Source: CAMLFJ01 sp035524955 (lineage in GTDB: Bacteria > Methylomirabilota > Methylomirabilia > Rokubacteriales > CSP1-6). From it: 64,000 nt of DNA. The stretch spans positions 1 through 64,000 of the forward strand of contig DATLFG010000086.1 in NCBI GenBank assembly GCA_035524955.1, written 5' to 3'. A program made the position numbers and the translations under genes. Positions 1 to 8,843 of this stretch are shown one piece after another (within the stretch, counting starts at the first letter, position 1; every line of letters begins with the position of its first letter). The notes below the pieces were generated by a model that was not told the origin of the DNA, did not search any database, and saw only the letters and a list, made by a program, of their open reading frames with translations.

Positions 1-141
1 TCGCTCCCGATAGGCCATGGGCCCCCCTTTCGGGGGCCAGCATGGCCACGTAGGCCGGGGTGGCGGAATGTTTCAGATCAGGTGGGGGATAGTTTCTGAA
101 AAACTCCCGGTCAGCTGGGGGAATGATTCTGAAAAATCACA
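1..141 (-). mobile_element. Left end of an IS21-family element, with the first codons of istA
   Basis: On the minus strand an ATG at position 18 opens the peptide M-A-Y-R-E-R and runs off the left edge. This matches the start typical of IS21-type IstA transposases, and a G-rich Shine-Dalgarno lies just upstream. Beyond it are two direct repeats of a unit ending in TTCTGAAAAA, and the element appears to end in a 5'-TG...CA-3' terminus at 140-141. Multiple terminal repeats and a TG/CA end are typical of IS21. Only 141 bp are visible, so the family call rests on these features together and the rest of the element lies outside the window. Confidence 0.6.
83..137. repeat. Two direct repeats inside the IS21-type end
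   Basis: Bases 83-104 and 116-137 are 22-nt copies agreeing at 18 positions and spaced 33 bp apart. Each starts TGGGGGA and ends TTCTGAAAAA. They are probably transposase-binding repeats of the element end. Confidence 0.6.
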
Positions 142-292
142 CCAGAGCCGCCCGACGCCGGACTGAGGCAACAGCAGCTTGCCTCTCGTATCCACGGATA
201 CCATACGTTAGTCATGACGAGGAAGTTGAGTAGGGAACCCAGCCTGCAAGCTGTTGGAGGAACAATTGCTTCTCCCTCATACTTAACGAGAG

Positions 293-724
293 GTGCCAGT
301 CTGGATGCGGGAGCCACGTGTAGTGACGCTTCGATGCGTACGGCAGAGGACTACAGATGACTGCGGCGTCGCCGCCCTTGCAATGGCGACGGGTCGGTCG
401 TACGAGCACATCAAAGGGATTGTCTCGAAGAGGGCGAACGTCGTCCACGGGGTAAGGTCGTTGCTGACTCGGCAGAAAGATATTGTGCGGATCATGAAGC
501 TGAAGGACTTTTCCTGCGAGCGCAAAAGGTTCACCAAGTGGTCAGCTCTGGACCGTATGTCCCTTGTGTCAGTCAACCGCAACAAGCATCGCATCTTCCA
601 CTGGGTCGTGTACTCGCGTGGCTGGATCTGGGATCCGTCTGAGGATCGCAGGTGCCGACGTCGGGACATGCGTGGTCTGAAACCGACCGGGCAGTACATC
701 CAGGTTTATTGCAATGTCGAGTGA
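293..724 (+). CDS. Small C39-like (papain-fold) cysteine peptidase-like protein
   Basis: The 143-residue product has the order expected of a peptidase C39-like domain: R-Q-R-T-T-D-D-C-G-V-A-A-L-A near residue 18, with the Cys as candidate nucleophile, then H-W-V-V-Y near residue 103 and W-D-P near residue 113 as candidate His and Asp. There is no signal peptide and no transporter domain, so it is a stand-alone domain rather than a bacteriocin-exporter N-terminus. An in-frame ATG at 305 is an alternative start. It sits between the IS end and broken genes, in a patch of visibly lower GC than the rest of the window, consistent with acquisition by transfer. Substrate is unknown. Confidence 0.6.
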   Translation: MPVWMREPRVVTLRCVRQRTTDDCGVAALAMATGRSYEHIKGIVSKRANVVHGVRSLLTRQKDIVRIMKLKDFSCERKRFTKWSALDRMSLVSVNRNKHRIFHWVVYSRGWIWDPSEDRRCRRRDMRGLKPTGQYIQVYCNVE

Positions 725-1360
725 CGTATCACCGCCGATATCTGCAAGCGGACTGAACCCGTCGCATGTACGGGTCATCGTGTGGGGAACGAGGCGGGAT
801 ACTGGGACAGTCCTGATCCAATATTCGATGCCTGTTTCATTCGGTGTCTCCTGACGAACTACAGTTTGTAGAACCCCCGCTGGACCACTGTGCCGCTCCA
901 GCCACCATCGCGCCCAGCGTGCGCGTAGATCGGTCGCCAAGTCCTCCGGCGTGGTCGCCGCGAGAGTGTCCGCATAGGAAGCCTGTTGATCGGACTTGGC
1001 CATGAGCGTGGGACCGACGCGGGCCGCCGCGCTGAGCACGTCCTGCAAGTACGCCTCGACGCAGGTGACCAAGACGACCACCTGCCACAGCCGCATCGTC
1101 GCCATGCGGGCGACGCGCACCTCAATCGTCTTGTTAAAGCGTTTCAACGACCCCAGCGTGGCGCGCCTCTCCCGCTTCTGCGTGAGATCGGGCTGCCGCG
1201 TGGTCCATTGCGTGTGCTGGTGCTTGGCTGCCGCATGTGGGGCCAGCGACTCACGATGCGGCAGCGCGGTGAAGTGCCGAACAGTTTCGAGATTGTCCTG
1301 GAGCGCAACCATGGCGGCCGTCTCCGGGCCAGGAGCCTGCAACGGTCTCGACCGGCTCAT
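569..1360 (-). pseudogene. HEPN-like ORF, possibly degraded at its 3' end
   Basis: The reading frame from ATG 1360 gives an alpha-helical protein with a core around residues 85-175 (F-N-K-T-I-E-V-R-V-A-R, V-T-C-V-E-A-Y-L-Q-D-V-L) that resembles HEPN/RiboL-PSP-type domains of toxin and defence proteins; R-A-R-W-A-R-W-W-L-E-R-H could contain the R-x4-6-H motif. The ATG overlaps the stop of the recombinase fragment upstream (ATGA). The frame runs to 569 and overlaps the convergent peptidase gene by 156 bp, and its last 90 residues look unlike a folded domain, so the true end may have been lost by frameshift. The family call is tentative. Confidence 0.35.
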
Positions 1361-1645
1361 GGGGTGTGCGCGAGCCGGGCCTCTAGCTCGACCAGGCGGC
1401 GCTCGGCGCGCCGGATGTCGGTGGCGGGCGTGGCGGCCAGATCCCGGGGGATTTCGGCGCGACCTGTCAAGGGTGCCTGGACCCTCGAAACGGTAGCCGC
1501 GACGACCATGCTTCTCGATCGCGGTGAACGCGAGCCGGCCCGCGAGTAGCGCCTGGCGGACCCGTCCCGCCTCCTGATGCAGTGTCGCGCGCCAGTGGGC
1601 GACGTGCTCGCGCAACTGGTCTAGCAACGCCTCCGCCCGGCTGAA
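1357..1645 (-). pseudogene. C-terminal remnant of a large serine recombinase
   Basis: The minus strand encodes H-W-R-A-T-L-H-Q-E-A, then R-Q-A-L-L-A-G-R-L-A-F, then R-F-E-G-P-G-T-L, which is the recognisable tail of resolvase-type serine recombinases. Continuity to the natural end (A-E-I-P-R-D-L-A-A-T-P, then L-E-A-R-L-A-H-T-P and TGA at 1357) requires a one-base frame change near 1475. No N-terminal catalytic domain is present upstream (the frame is closed by TGA at 1646-1648), so this is a fragment and marks an old integration or excision scar. Confidence 0.6.
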
Positions 1646-1815
1646 TCATGACGCTTGGGACGCTGAGGTGAACTGAACACTCGACATCTCGGGGTGGGCG
1701 GAGTTTGCCTGCATGGAACGCGGTCCGGGTACGGTTCGGATCCTGTGTCAGTGGGCCATCAGCGCGTACCCGGGCGGCTTGCAACGCGATGCGCTCTGCA
1801 CCGAGTAGAGAAACG

Positions 1816-2565
1816 TCAGGGGCAAGCTCCCGTGACGAAGCCCGTCTCGCGCGCCGGGCAGCACGCTGGTAGCCGTGGCTCGATGGCTTCCCACATCAGC
1901 TCTGCCCATCGCGCATAGCCTGCGTCGGAGGGATGATAGCGATCCTTCCACAGGAGTGCGGGTTGGGCCGGGACCTCTTGCCGACTCGGCAGGTAGAGGT
2001 CCACGAGCGCTACCTCGTATTCCCGCGCTTTCTGCGCCAGAGCCTCGTTGAATAGCACGGTCTGACCGCCGACGACGGCCGTTCGAGGGCCGGTGGCAAA
2101 CCGCGGGGTGACCGTGAGGTCGGGTAGGAGGTTCATCACGATCAGTGCAGTCGTCTCACGCCGCAGCCGGCCGAGAATGACATTCATGTGTTGCTGGTAC
2201 TGGGCAACCGGGATACCACGAGTAATGTCGTTCGGCCCGATGGAGAGCGTGATGAGGTCCGGCCGACGCTTGATCGCCCGATCAAGCTGCCGGGTCATCA
2301 CGTCCCGCGATGTAGCTCCACCGACGCCCAGGTTCGTGACGGTCGCGTTCGGATACCTTGCACGCAGTCTCGCATGGAGCCGGCTCACGTAGTTGAGATT
2401 GGAATGGCTCGCGCCGACACCCTCAACCGTGCTGTCGCCGAGCGCGACGTAGTGGATGGGAGTGAGGCAGTCGCCTAACTCGAGGCTAGTCCGCCTACCC
2501 TGCGCCGGACTGCAGGCAGCCATCAGCACGACGGCCAGCGTGGCAAGGAGGCCGCGAGCGATCAT
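1816..2565 (-). CDS. SGNH/GDSL-hydrolase lipoprotein
   Basis: The 249-residue product starts at ATG 2565, followed by a hydrophobic helix and the lipobox L-M-A-A-C (Cys18), so it is expected in the envelope as a lipoprotein. SGNH blocks are in order: A-L-G-D-S (Ser45, nucleophile), G-V-G-G-A-T (block II Gly), I-G-P-N-D (block III Asn) and D-R-Y-H-P-S (block V Asp/His). The family hydrolyses esters, thioesters or acyl groups; the substrate cannot be told here. An in-frame upstream start at 2592 would precede the signal peptide and is less likely. It is a single gene, convergent with nothing obvious. Confidence 0.8.
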   Translation of the reverse strand: MIARGLLATLAVVLMAACSPAQGRRTSLELGDCLTPIHYVALGDSTVEGVGASHSNLNYVSRLHARLRARYPNATVTNLGVGGATSRDVMTRQLDRAIKRRPDLITLSIGPNDITRGIPVAQYQQHMNVILGRLRRETTALIVMNLLPDLTVTPRFATGPRTAVVGGQTVLFNEALAQKAREYEVALVDLYLPSRQEVPAQPALLWKDRYHPSDAGYARWAELMWEAIEPRLPACCPARETGFVTGACP

Positions 2566-2671
2566 CACGACCAATTCTTGATGGTGCGGCACGGGTCCTC
2601 CTGCTCAGTTATAAGTAGCTCGGTCCGACGCGATTCGAGGACCCGGATCGCGTCGAGAAGCATCGGCTTCT

Positions 2672-3784
2672 TTATGAGCTGAGGCAGAGCCCGTGCTCGG
2701 GCTCGAAGGTGAGAAAGACCTTCTGGCCCGGGACGAGCCGCTCGTAGTGGTCGATCTGGACGCTGATCGTGTGGGCTCCCGCGCGGACCTGGCCGTCGAC
2801 GAAGCTGCCGAGGTAGACCGTGTCGATCACCTCGCCCTCGATGACGTTCACCGCGCGATCCGGGCGGGTGAGGTGGAGCGCGAGGTCCTCGGGCCGGACG
2901 CTCAGGGTGATGCGCTGGCCTCGCGACACGCCCGCGGCTGCGGCGGCCCGGAGCCGGACGGAAGGCTGGGTCGGCCCCAGCGGGATGTCCATCTCGCACC
3001 AGGCGCCGTTCTGGTCCGCCAGCGTTCCTTCCAGGAGGTTGGCCACGCCGAGGAAGCTCGCCACGAAGGCGTTCGCCGGCCGCGCGTAGATGGTCCGGGG
3101 ATCGCCGATCTGCTGGATCACGCCCGCGTGCATCACCACGACCCGGTCGCTCATGACGAGGGCCTCGCTCTGGTCGTGGGTGACGTAGATCGAGGTGATG
3201 CCGGCGTCGTGCTGGAGGCGGACCAGCTCCACCCGCATCTGCTCACGCAGCTTCGCGTCGAGATTGCTGAGCGGCTCGTCGAAGAGGATCACCTTGGGGC
3301 GGTAGACGATGGCCCGCGCCAGCGCGACCCGCTGGCGCTGGCCGCCGGAGAGCTTGGTGGCGTAGCGATCGGCGAGGTGGGCCAGCCCGACCAGCTCCAG
3401 CGCCCCGGTGGTCCGGTCCTGGACGTCGCTGCGGCCGACGCGCCGGACGCGAAGGCCGTAGGCCACGTTGTCGAAGACGGTCATGTGGGGCCAGACCGCG
3501 TAGCTCTGGAACACCATCCCGATATCGCGATCCTCGGGCGGCAGGTGGATCCCCCGCGCGCGTGATGCCACCACCTGTCCGTCGATACGGATCTCGCCGG
3601 CGTCGGGGGACTCGAGCCCGGCGATGCAGCGGAGCGTGGTCGTCTTGCCGCAGCCCGACGGGCCGAGCAAGGTGACGAATTCTCCCGGAGCCACCGTCAG
3701 GCTGACCTCTCGGACCGCCACCTCCGCGCCGAAGCGCTTGGTGAGGCGGTCGAGCTCGACGACGCCCCGCGCGGGCCCGCTCAC
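2672..3784 (-). CDS. ABC importer ATP-binding protein (second of two)
   Basis: This is a 370-residue ATPase of the iron/spermidine/maltose importer class. Walker A G-P-S-G-C-G-K-T-T, signature L-S-G-G-Q-R-Q-R and Walker B I-L-F-D-E-P-L-S-N-L-D are all intact, with a C-terminal TOBE-like regulatory domain after about residue 240. The GTG start at 3784 overlaps the stop of the upstream ATPase (GTGA), giving translational coupling; longer in-frame starts would only extend into that gene. It is the last gene of a four-gene importer operon and pairs with the inner-membrane permease. Confidence 0.85.
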   Translation of the reverse strand: MSGPARGVVELDRLTKRFGAEVAVREVSLTVAPGEFVTLLGPSGCGKTTTLRCIAGLESPDAGEIRIDGQVVASRARGIHLPPEDRDIGMVFQSYAVWPHMTVFDNVAYGLRVRRVGRSDVQDRTTGALELVGLAHLADRYATKLSGGQRQRVALARAIVYRPKVILFDEPLSNLDAKLREQMRVELVRLQHDAGITSIYVTHDQSEALVMSDRVVVMHAGVIQQIGDPRTIYARPANAFVASFLGVANLLEGTLADQNGAWCEMDIPLGPTQPSVRLRAAAAAGVSRGQRITLSVRPEDLALHLTRPDRAVNVIEGEVIDTVYLGSFVDGQVRAGAHTISVQIDHYERLVPGQKVFLTFEPEHGLCLSS

Positions 3785-4890
3785 GGCCGGACCGCCAGGG
3801 AGTGCTCCGGGTCCAGCCGCAGGAAGACGCGCTCCCCCGCTCGCAGCAGGTATCGAGGGTGCGCCAGGATCTTCCACTCGAACGCGCCCCACCGCACGCG
3901 GCAGTCGAGACAGTTGCCGAGAAAGATCGTCTGCAGCACCAGGCCCTCGAGGCGAGGCTCGCCTCGATCCTCGCGCAGCGCCTGCACGTTCTCGGGGCGG
4001 ACCGAGAGCACGGCGGGCGCTCCTTCGCCGACGCCCTCGCCCAGACGGCAGGGCAGGCGCACCCGCGCGGCGCCCTCCTGAACCTCGATCTCACCCCGCC
4101 CCGGGGCGGTGACCCGGACCACCCGGCCGGGGAGCAGGTTCGCCACCCCGATGAAGTTGCTGACGTAGCGGTTCGCGGGGCGGGCATAGATGTCGTGGGG
4201 GTCGCCCGTCTGCTGGATGCGCCCGTCGCTCATGACGATGATCTCGTCGCTCATCACGAGGGCCTCGGCCTGGTCGTGGGTCACGTAGACCGAGGTGATG
4301 CCCACCTCCCGCTGGATCCGCTTGAGCTCGACCCGCATCTGCTCGCGCAGCTTGAGGTCCAGGTTGCTCAGCGGCTCGTCGAACAGCAAGAGCTTCGGAC
4401 GGTAGACGATGGCCCGGGCCAGCGCCGCGCGCTGCTGCTGCCCTCCGGAGAGCTGGGTCGCGAGCTTGCCGGCCATCTCGAGCAGGCCGACCAGGCGCAG
4501 GACGTCGGCCACGCGGTCATGGATCTCGGCCCGGGCGACCTTGCGGATCTCGAGCGGGTAGGCCACGTTCTCCGCGACCGTCATGTGCGGCCAGATGGCG
4601 TAGCTCTGGAACACCATGCCGATGTCGCGCCTCTCCGGGGCGAGAAAGATCCGGTCCGCGACCGAGGTGTAGGCGACGCCTCCCACCCGGATCTCGCCCG
4701 CGTCGAGCCGGTGGAGTCCCGCGATGCACATGAGGGTGGTGGTCTTGCCGCACCCCGACGGCCCGAGGAGGGTGAGGAACTTCCCCCGGGGGACGCCGAA
4801 GGAGATGTCGTCCACCGCCCGCTCCGGGCCGAAGGACTTCACGAGGCCGCGGACCTCGAGATGCCGGGGGGCGGGGCTTCCCGCTTCCAT
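3781..4890 (-). CDS. ABC importer ATP-binding protein (first of two)
   Basis: A 369-residue ATPase with Walker A G-P-S-G-C-G-K-T-T, signature L-S-G-G-Q-Q-Q-R, Walker B L-L-L-F-D-E-P-L-S-N-L-D, the H-loop region Y-V-T-H-D-Q-A-E-A and a C-terminal TOBE-like part. It lies 22 bp after the permease and overlaps the second ATPase gene. The two ATPases are clear paralogues along their length, which suggests a heterodimeric motor under the single fused permease, or a recent tandem duplication. Confidence 0.85.
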   Translation of the reverse strand: MEAGSPAPRHLEVRGLVKSFGPERAVDDISFGVPRGKFLTLLGPSGCGKTTTLMCIAGLHRLDAGEIRVGGVAYTSVADRIFLAPERRDIGMVFQSYAIWPHMTVAENVAYPLEIRKVARAEIHDRVADVLRLVGLLEMAGKLATQLSGGQQQRAALARAIVYRPKLLLFDEPLSNLDLKLREQMRVELKRIQREVGITSVYVTHDQAEALVMSDEIIVMSDGRIQQTGDPHDIYARPANRYVSNFIGVANLLPGRVVRVTAPGRGEIEVQEGAARVRLPCRLGEGVGEGAPAVLSVRPENVQALREDRGEPRLEGLVLQTIFLGNCLDCRVRWGAFEWKILAHPRYLLRAGERVFLRLDPEHSLAVRP

Positions 4891-4912
4891 CGCGATGGGC
4901 GCGTCCGCCCGC

Positions 4913-6685
4913 TCAGGCGGTCAGCGCCTCACGCCCCGCCACGCGGCGGAAGACGACGACGCAGAGGAGGAGGACGACGGTCTGCGCGATCGACAGCGCC
5001 GCGGTGAGCGGCTCGTTCTCGAAGTTCGCCAGGTAGTAGACCCCCACCGACAGGGTCTCGGTGCCGGAGGTGTAGAGGATGATCGAGATCGAGAGCTCGC
5101 GCAGGAAGATGATGAACAGGAGCACCCACCCCGCGAAGATGCCCGGCTTCAGGAGAGGGATGGTGATCCGGCGCAGGGTCGTGAGCCATGACGCCCCCGC
5201 CATGCGCGAGCTCTGGTCCAGCTCCTCCGAGACGGCCATCATCACGGCGGAGACGTTGCGCTGCCCGTAAGGGAAGAACCGCGTGATGTAGCCCAGCAGC
5301 AGGATCCAGAGCGTGGCGTAGATCGGCGTCTTGATATAGGTGACCAGCACGCCCATCGCGATCACGATGCCCGGGAAGCCGATGGGCACCACGCAGAGGA
5401 AGTCGAGGATCCGCGCGCCCGCGCCCTTCGTGCGGTGGATCATGTAGCTGACCACCAGGGCCAGCGCCATCGCGAGCGTGGCGCCCGTGAAGGCCAGGAT
5501 GAAGCTGTTGTAGATGCCGTTGGTGGCCGAGTGGATGGCGTCCGGCCGCCAGAAGAAGAGCACCTTCTGGTAGTTCCAGAAGGTCAGGTCGGCGGGGATG
5601 ATCCCCCCTTCCCACACCGGGTGCAGGCTCACGACGAACAGGCAGAAGATGGGCAGGACGACCGCGACGAGGACGAAGGCCAGGTTGAAGGCGAGGGCGA
5701 CCCATTTCCAGCCGCCCAGATCGACGACGTTGGGGCGGAAACCCTTGCCGGTCACGGTGGTGAACGCGCGCGGCGCGATGATGCGCTGCTGGATCCAGAC
5801 GAAGAACGCGGTAATGACCCCCAGGGTCATGCTCATGGTCGCGCCCATGTAGTGGTTCGCGTCGTCGCCCACCGCCTTGGAGAAGATCTGCGTGGTGAGG
5901 GTCTCCCAACCGTAAGGCACGCCCAGTTTGAAGGGTACGCCGAACTCGCCCGCGCTGGTCACGAAGACGATGATGGCCCCCGACAGGATGCCGGGCGTCA
6001 CCAGGGGCAGCGTCACGGTGAGGGTGGTCCGCACGATGCCCGCCCCCGTCGTGCGCGCGCTGTCCTCGAGAGACGGGTCCATCCGGCGGAGCGAGCCCAC
6101 CACGAAGAGGTAGACGAGCGGGGTGAAGAAGATGCCGGTCACCCAGATCACCCCGAAGAGATTGTCGACGTTGAGGAGGTGGCCGCGGACACCGAAGAGG
6201 TCGCGGGCCCAGGCGTTGAGCAGGCCGGTCCGCGGCGCGGCCAGGTTGTGCCAGGCGATGGCCCCGACGAAGGGACTGAGGAAGAAGGGGACCAGGTTGA
6301 AGGGCTCGAGCCGCTCGCGCCCAGGGCAGTTGGTGCGGGCGTTGATCCAGGCCAGGGCCACCCCCAGCACGGTGGCCAGCAGCATGGAGCCGGTGCTGAT
6401 GAACAGCGTGTTGAGGAACGCCTTGCGGATGATCCGATCGCTGACGAGCGTACGATAGTTGTCCAGGCCCCAGTGGGTGTCGAATCCCAGGAAGTCCAGG
6501 ACCCGGAAGCTGCTGACGATCAGCGTGGCGAGGGGCAGCAGCACGGCGACGGCCACGACGAGGCTGGCCCCGAGGGTGATTACCGACTCCTGGGTGATCA
6601 GGCTCCCGGCGAGGTTCCGCCAGCGCCTCGACGCCGAGGCGCGGTCGAAGGCCGCGACCCGTTCTACTTGAACCGGCTCAGCCAC
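4913..6685 (-). CDS. ABC importer permease, fused double permease of the iron(III) type
   Basis: The 590-residue inner-membrane protein carries two homologous permease halves. Each has a series of hydrophobic helices and an EAA-type loop: G-A-G-I-V-R-T-T-L-T-V-T-L-P-L in the first half and A-G-A-S-W-L-T-T-L-R-R-I-T-I-P-L in the second. This architecture is typical of FbpB/FutB/ThiP-type importers. I chose GTG 6685 because GGGA lies a few bases upstream and the start then overlaps the binding-protein gene by 22 bp; longer frames only read through that gene. The binding partner suggests ferric iron or a similar small substrate. Confidence 0.8.
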   Translation of the reverse strand: MAEPVQVERVAAFDRASASRRWRNLAGSLITQESVITLGASLVVAVAVLLPLATLIVSSFRVLDFLGFDTHWGLDNYRTLVSDRIIRKAFLNTLFISTGSMLLATVLGVALAWINARTNCPGRERLEPFNLVPFFLSPFVGAIAWHNLAAPRTGLLNAWARDLFGVRGHLLNVDNLFGVIWVTGIFFTPLVYLFVVGSLRRMDPSLEDSARTTGAGIVRTTLTVTLPLVTPGILSGAIIVFVTSAGEFGVPFKLGVPYGWETLTTQIFSKAVGDDANHYMGATMSMTLGVITAFFVWIQQRIIAPRAFTTVTGKGFRPNVVDLGGWKWVALAFNLAFVLVAVVLPIFCLFVVSLHPVWEGGIIPADLTFWNYQKVLFFWRPDAIHSATNGIYNSFILAFTGATLAMALALVVSYMIHRTKGAGARILDFLCVVPIGFPGIVIAMGVLVTYIKTPIYATLWILLLGYITRFFPYGQRNVSAVMMAVSEELDQSSRMAGASWLTTLRRITIPLLKPGIFAGWVLLFIIFLRELSISIILYTSGTETLSVGVYYLANFENEPLTAALSIAQTVVLLLCVVVFRRVAGREALTA

Positions 6686-7776
6686 GCGTCCCGAACGGCC
6701 TTGAACTGTGCCTGGGCGGCCACCCAGTCCTTGAGGCCGAGGAGCTTGTGCTTGCTCAGGTCCAGCAGGTAGGGCCGGGCCGCCGGCGGCGGGGTGTAGT
6801 CCTTGAGGAACGTGTAGATGCCCTCGGTCTCGACGAAGATGTCGGCTCCCTCCTTGCTCAGGAGGAACTCGATCAGGAGCTTGCCCGCGTTGGGATGCGG
6901 CGCGCCCTTCAAGACCGCGGCCTGGTTGCCCAGCATGACCTGGCCCTCCTTGTAGGACCCGATCTTCAGCACCTTCGCCAGCTCCGGCTTCTTGATCACG
7001 TTCTGGTAGACGCGGCCCGAGAGGTTCCACATGTCGAACGGACGCTCGCACGAGATGACCATTTGCATCTTGGGCTCGGTGCGGAATTCCACGATCGGCT
7101 CCGTCGCCTTGAGCTTGTCCCAGTAGGCGTTCATGTCGAAGCCCGACTCCATGAGCGAGACCGTCGTGTTGGTGTAGGTGAAGCTCTTGGTGATGTCCGG
7201 CGAGATGGTCTTGCCCTTGAGCGCGGGCTGCACGGTGTCGGCGTAGGAGTCGACCTTGACGTTCGCCATGCCCGGGCAGGAGCTGTTCCAGACCGGCTGG
7301 AACGTGTAGGCGAGGGGCACGACGACGTACGGGTAGTTGGCGTACTGTCCCGCCTTCTCGAGGAGCGCGACGTGGTCCTTCCAGTGCGCGCTGTCCAGCG
7401 CCTCGAAGGCGCCCCGCTTGGCCGCCTCGTCGAAGAATCCCGGCGCGCTCACCATGTGCACGTCCACCGTGAACTTGCCCGCCTGGATCTCCTGGCGCAC
7501 CTGGGCCACGGTGGCGCCGGTCCCCTTGCGCAGGTTGTTGAACTTGAAGTCGCTCCCCAGGTTGTAGCGCTTGATGAAGGCCGGCCCGAGGCGCGCGGCG
7601 GTCTCGTCGCTGAACAGCGGGTTGATCAGCGTGACCGCCCCTTCCTTCTTGGCGGCGGCCACCAGCTTCTCCTCCTGGGGCGTGAGCGCCCCGGCATGGG
7701 CGTGGCCCGCCGCGGCGAGGACCGCGATGGCCAGGACGGCAGTGAGTGCCACCAAGGAACCGACACGATGACTCAT
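6664..7776 (-). CDS. Periplasmic substrate-binding protein of the iron(III)-type ABC importer
   Basis: The 370-residue protein starts at ATG 7776, preceded by GAAAGGAGAG. It has a cleavable signal peptide ending A-G-H-A-H-A. The mature part is of the Fbp/extracellular solute-binding family 1 type (E-E-K-L-V-A-A-A-K-K-E-G-A-V-T near the N-terminus, L-L-I-E-F-L-L-S-K-E-G near the C-terminus). It is the promoter-proximal gene of the operon, with the permease overlapping its 3' end. Ligand could be Fe3+, but related proteins bind organic anions, thiamine or 2-aminoethylphosphonate. Confidence 0.8.
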   Translation of the reverse strand: MSHRVGSLVALTAVLAIAVLAAAGHAHAGALTPQEEKLVAAAKKEGAVTLINPLFSDETAARLGPAFIKRYNLGSDFKFNNLRKGTGATVAQVRQEIQAGKFTVDVHMVSAPGFFDEAAKRGAFEALDSAHWKDHVALLEKAGQYANYPYVVVPLAYTFQPVWNSSCPGMANVKVDSYADTVQPALKGKTISPDITKSFTYTNTTVSLMESGFDMNAYWDKLKATEPIVEFRTEPKMQMVISCERPFDMWNLSGRVYQNVIKKPELAKVLKIGSYKEGQVMLGNQAAVLKGAPHPNAGKLLIEFLLSKEGADIFVETEGIYTFLKDYTPPPAARPYLLDLSKHKLLGLKDWVAAQAQFKAVRDAWLSRFK

Positions 7777-8024
7777 CGCGCTCTCCTTTCGCTCACCGGG
7801 GCCGATCGGGACGATGCCGCACCCGCCCGAGCCGACCGTGCGGCTCCGGGGGGCGCGATCCGAGAGAACGGTCGGGGTGGAACGTACCGCCGCGGCGACG
7901 GGATCGTCAAGGGGCAGCCCCGCCGCCCCCATGCCCGCTCCGGCCGACCAGGCCGGCCTCGTCCCTCCGACCCCAGCTCTGGCCAGCGTGCCACCCCCAC
8001 CGTGATATGCCGCCCGGACGTGAC

Positions 8025-8053
8025 TTGACGCATACTACGGGTCCTCAAGTATT
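8025..8053 (+). promoter_or_regulatory. Possible sigma70-type promoter for the metal cluster
   Basis: The 7,777-8,121 interval (345 bp) separates the divergent importer operon from the copper cluster and has no supportable gene. It holds a good -35 (TTGACG, 8025-8030), a 17-bp spacer and a weak -10 (AGTATT, 8048-8053). The call is tentative because of the weak -10. Confidence 0.3.
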
Positions 8054-8121
8054 CACGGTCTGCCTACGGAGGGTCTGCTGCGGGCGGATCGGGCGATCGC
8101 TGATCTAACTGGAGGACCGAC

Positions 8122-8298
8122 ATGAGCTACTGGGCGCGGTTCCGCAACCCGGTGTGGTGGGGTGTGCTGGCGTTCTGCCTGCTGGATGCGGTGTCCGTGT
8201 TCGTGCCAATGGTCGGCCTGTGGGTGCTGCTGGGACTGTTCATCCCGGCGGCGGGGCAGTCGCTCCGCACCATCCTCCAGCGGGCGATGCAATACTAG
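8122..8298 (+). CDS. Small membrane protein, first gene of the metal cluster
   Basis: The 58-residue ORF starts at ATG 8122, preceded by GGAGG at good spacing. It has one or two hydrophobic segments (W-W-G-V-L-A-F-C-L-L-D-A-V-S-V-F and G-L-W-V-L-L-G-L-F-I-P) and a short basic tail. I do not recognise a family. Position ahead of a His-rich protein and two CusF-like proteins suggests a membrane accessory of the same operon. Confidence 0.6.
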   Translation: MSYWARFRNPVWWGVLAFCLLDAVSVFVPMVGLWVLLGLFIPAAGQSLRTILQRAMQY

Positions 8299-8372
8299 AC
8301 GCGGGCGGCGGAACGCGTGCGGATGGGGCCTTCCTTGACATCGAATTGGGTGGCCGGTAAGCTTCGCGATCG

Positions 8373-8741
8373 ATGACCACCTGTGCCAACCGTTGGGCCG
8401 CGCGCCGCTGGGTGTTGCCCATTGTCGTCGTGCTTCTGGTTCTGGGTCACGCCTGTGAGATCCCGGCATACGCCGACGTGCTGGCCTCGGCCCATACGGC
8501 CGGGGCGCCTCATCACTCGGCTGACGACCACCACGCCGGTGAGCAGGCGGTCTCGTGCGACGCGATTGGTGTGACGTCGAACGCGGGCCAGCCCCAGGTG
8601 GGTGCGGCGCTCGAGACCGCGGTGGGGCTCGAGGCCATCGATCCGGCACCCGCTCGGGTGGTCGCGCGGTCGTTCGAGAGCCCTGCGAAGCCGGCGAGTC
8701 GACCACCGCTGTTCCTGCTGCACGCCTCCCTCCTGATCTGA
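8373..8741 (+). CDS. His-rich secreted or membrane-anchored hypothetical protein
   Basis: The 122-residue protein has an N-terminal hydrophobic segment (V-L-P-I-V-V-V-L-L-V-L-G-H-A) that could be a signal peptide or anchor. A His/Asp patch follows (H-T-A-G-A-P-H-H-S-A-D-D-H-H), suited to binding Cu, Zn or Ni. The rest is low-complexity Ala/Pro-rich, ending in a second hydrophobic stretch. No family is recognised. Membership of a copper cluster is the main clue to function. Confidence 0.5.
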   Translation: MTTCANRWAARRWVLPIVVVLLVLGHACEIPAYADVLASAHTAGAPHHSADDHHAGEQAVSCDAIGVTSNAGQPQVGAALETAVGLEAIDPAPARVVARSFESPAKPASRPPLFLLHASLLI

Positions 8742-8843
8742 CCGCTCCCGTTCCCTAGCCGCGCCGTCCGCCCCCGGGGCCCGAACCCCGGTGCCGGGCG
8801 CGAAGTGCCCGGGGGTAATCCATCCATCGACCAGGAGGGGCCT

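Noticed and set aside
2656..2671. Hairpin AGAAGC-ATCG-GCTTCT after the ABC operon
   Set aside because: The stem is only 6 bp and no U-tract follows on the minus strand, so a terminator is not supported.
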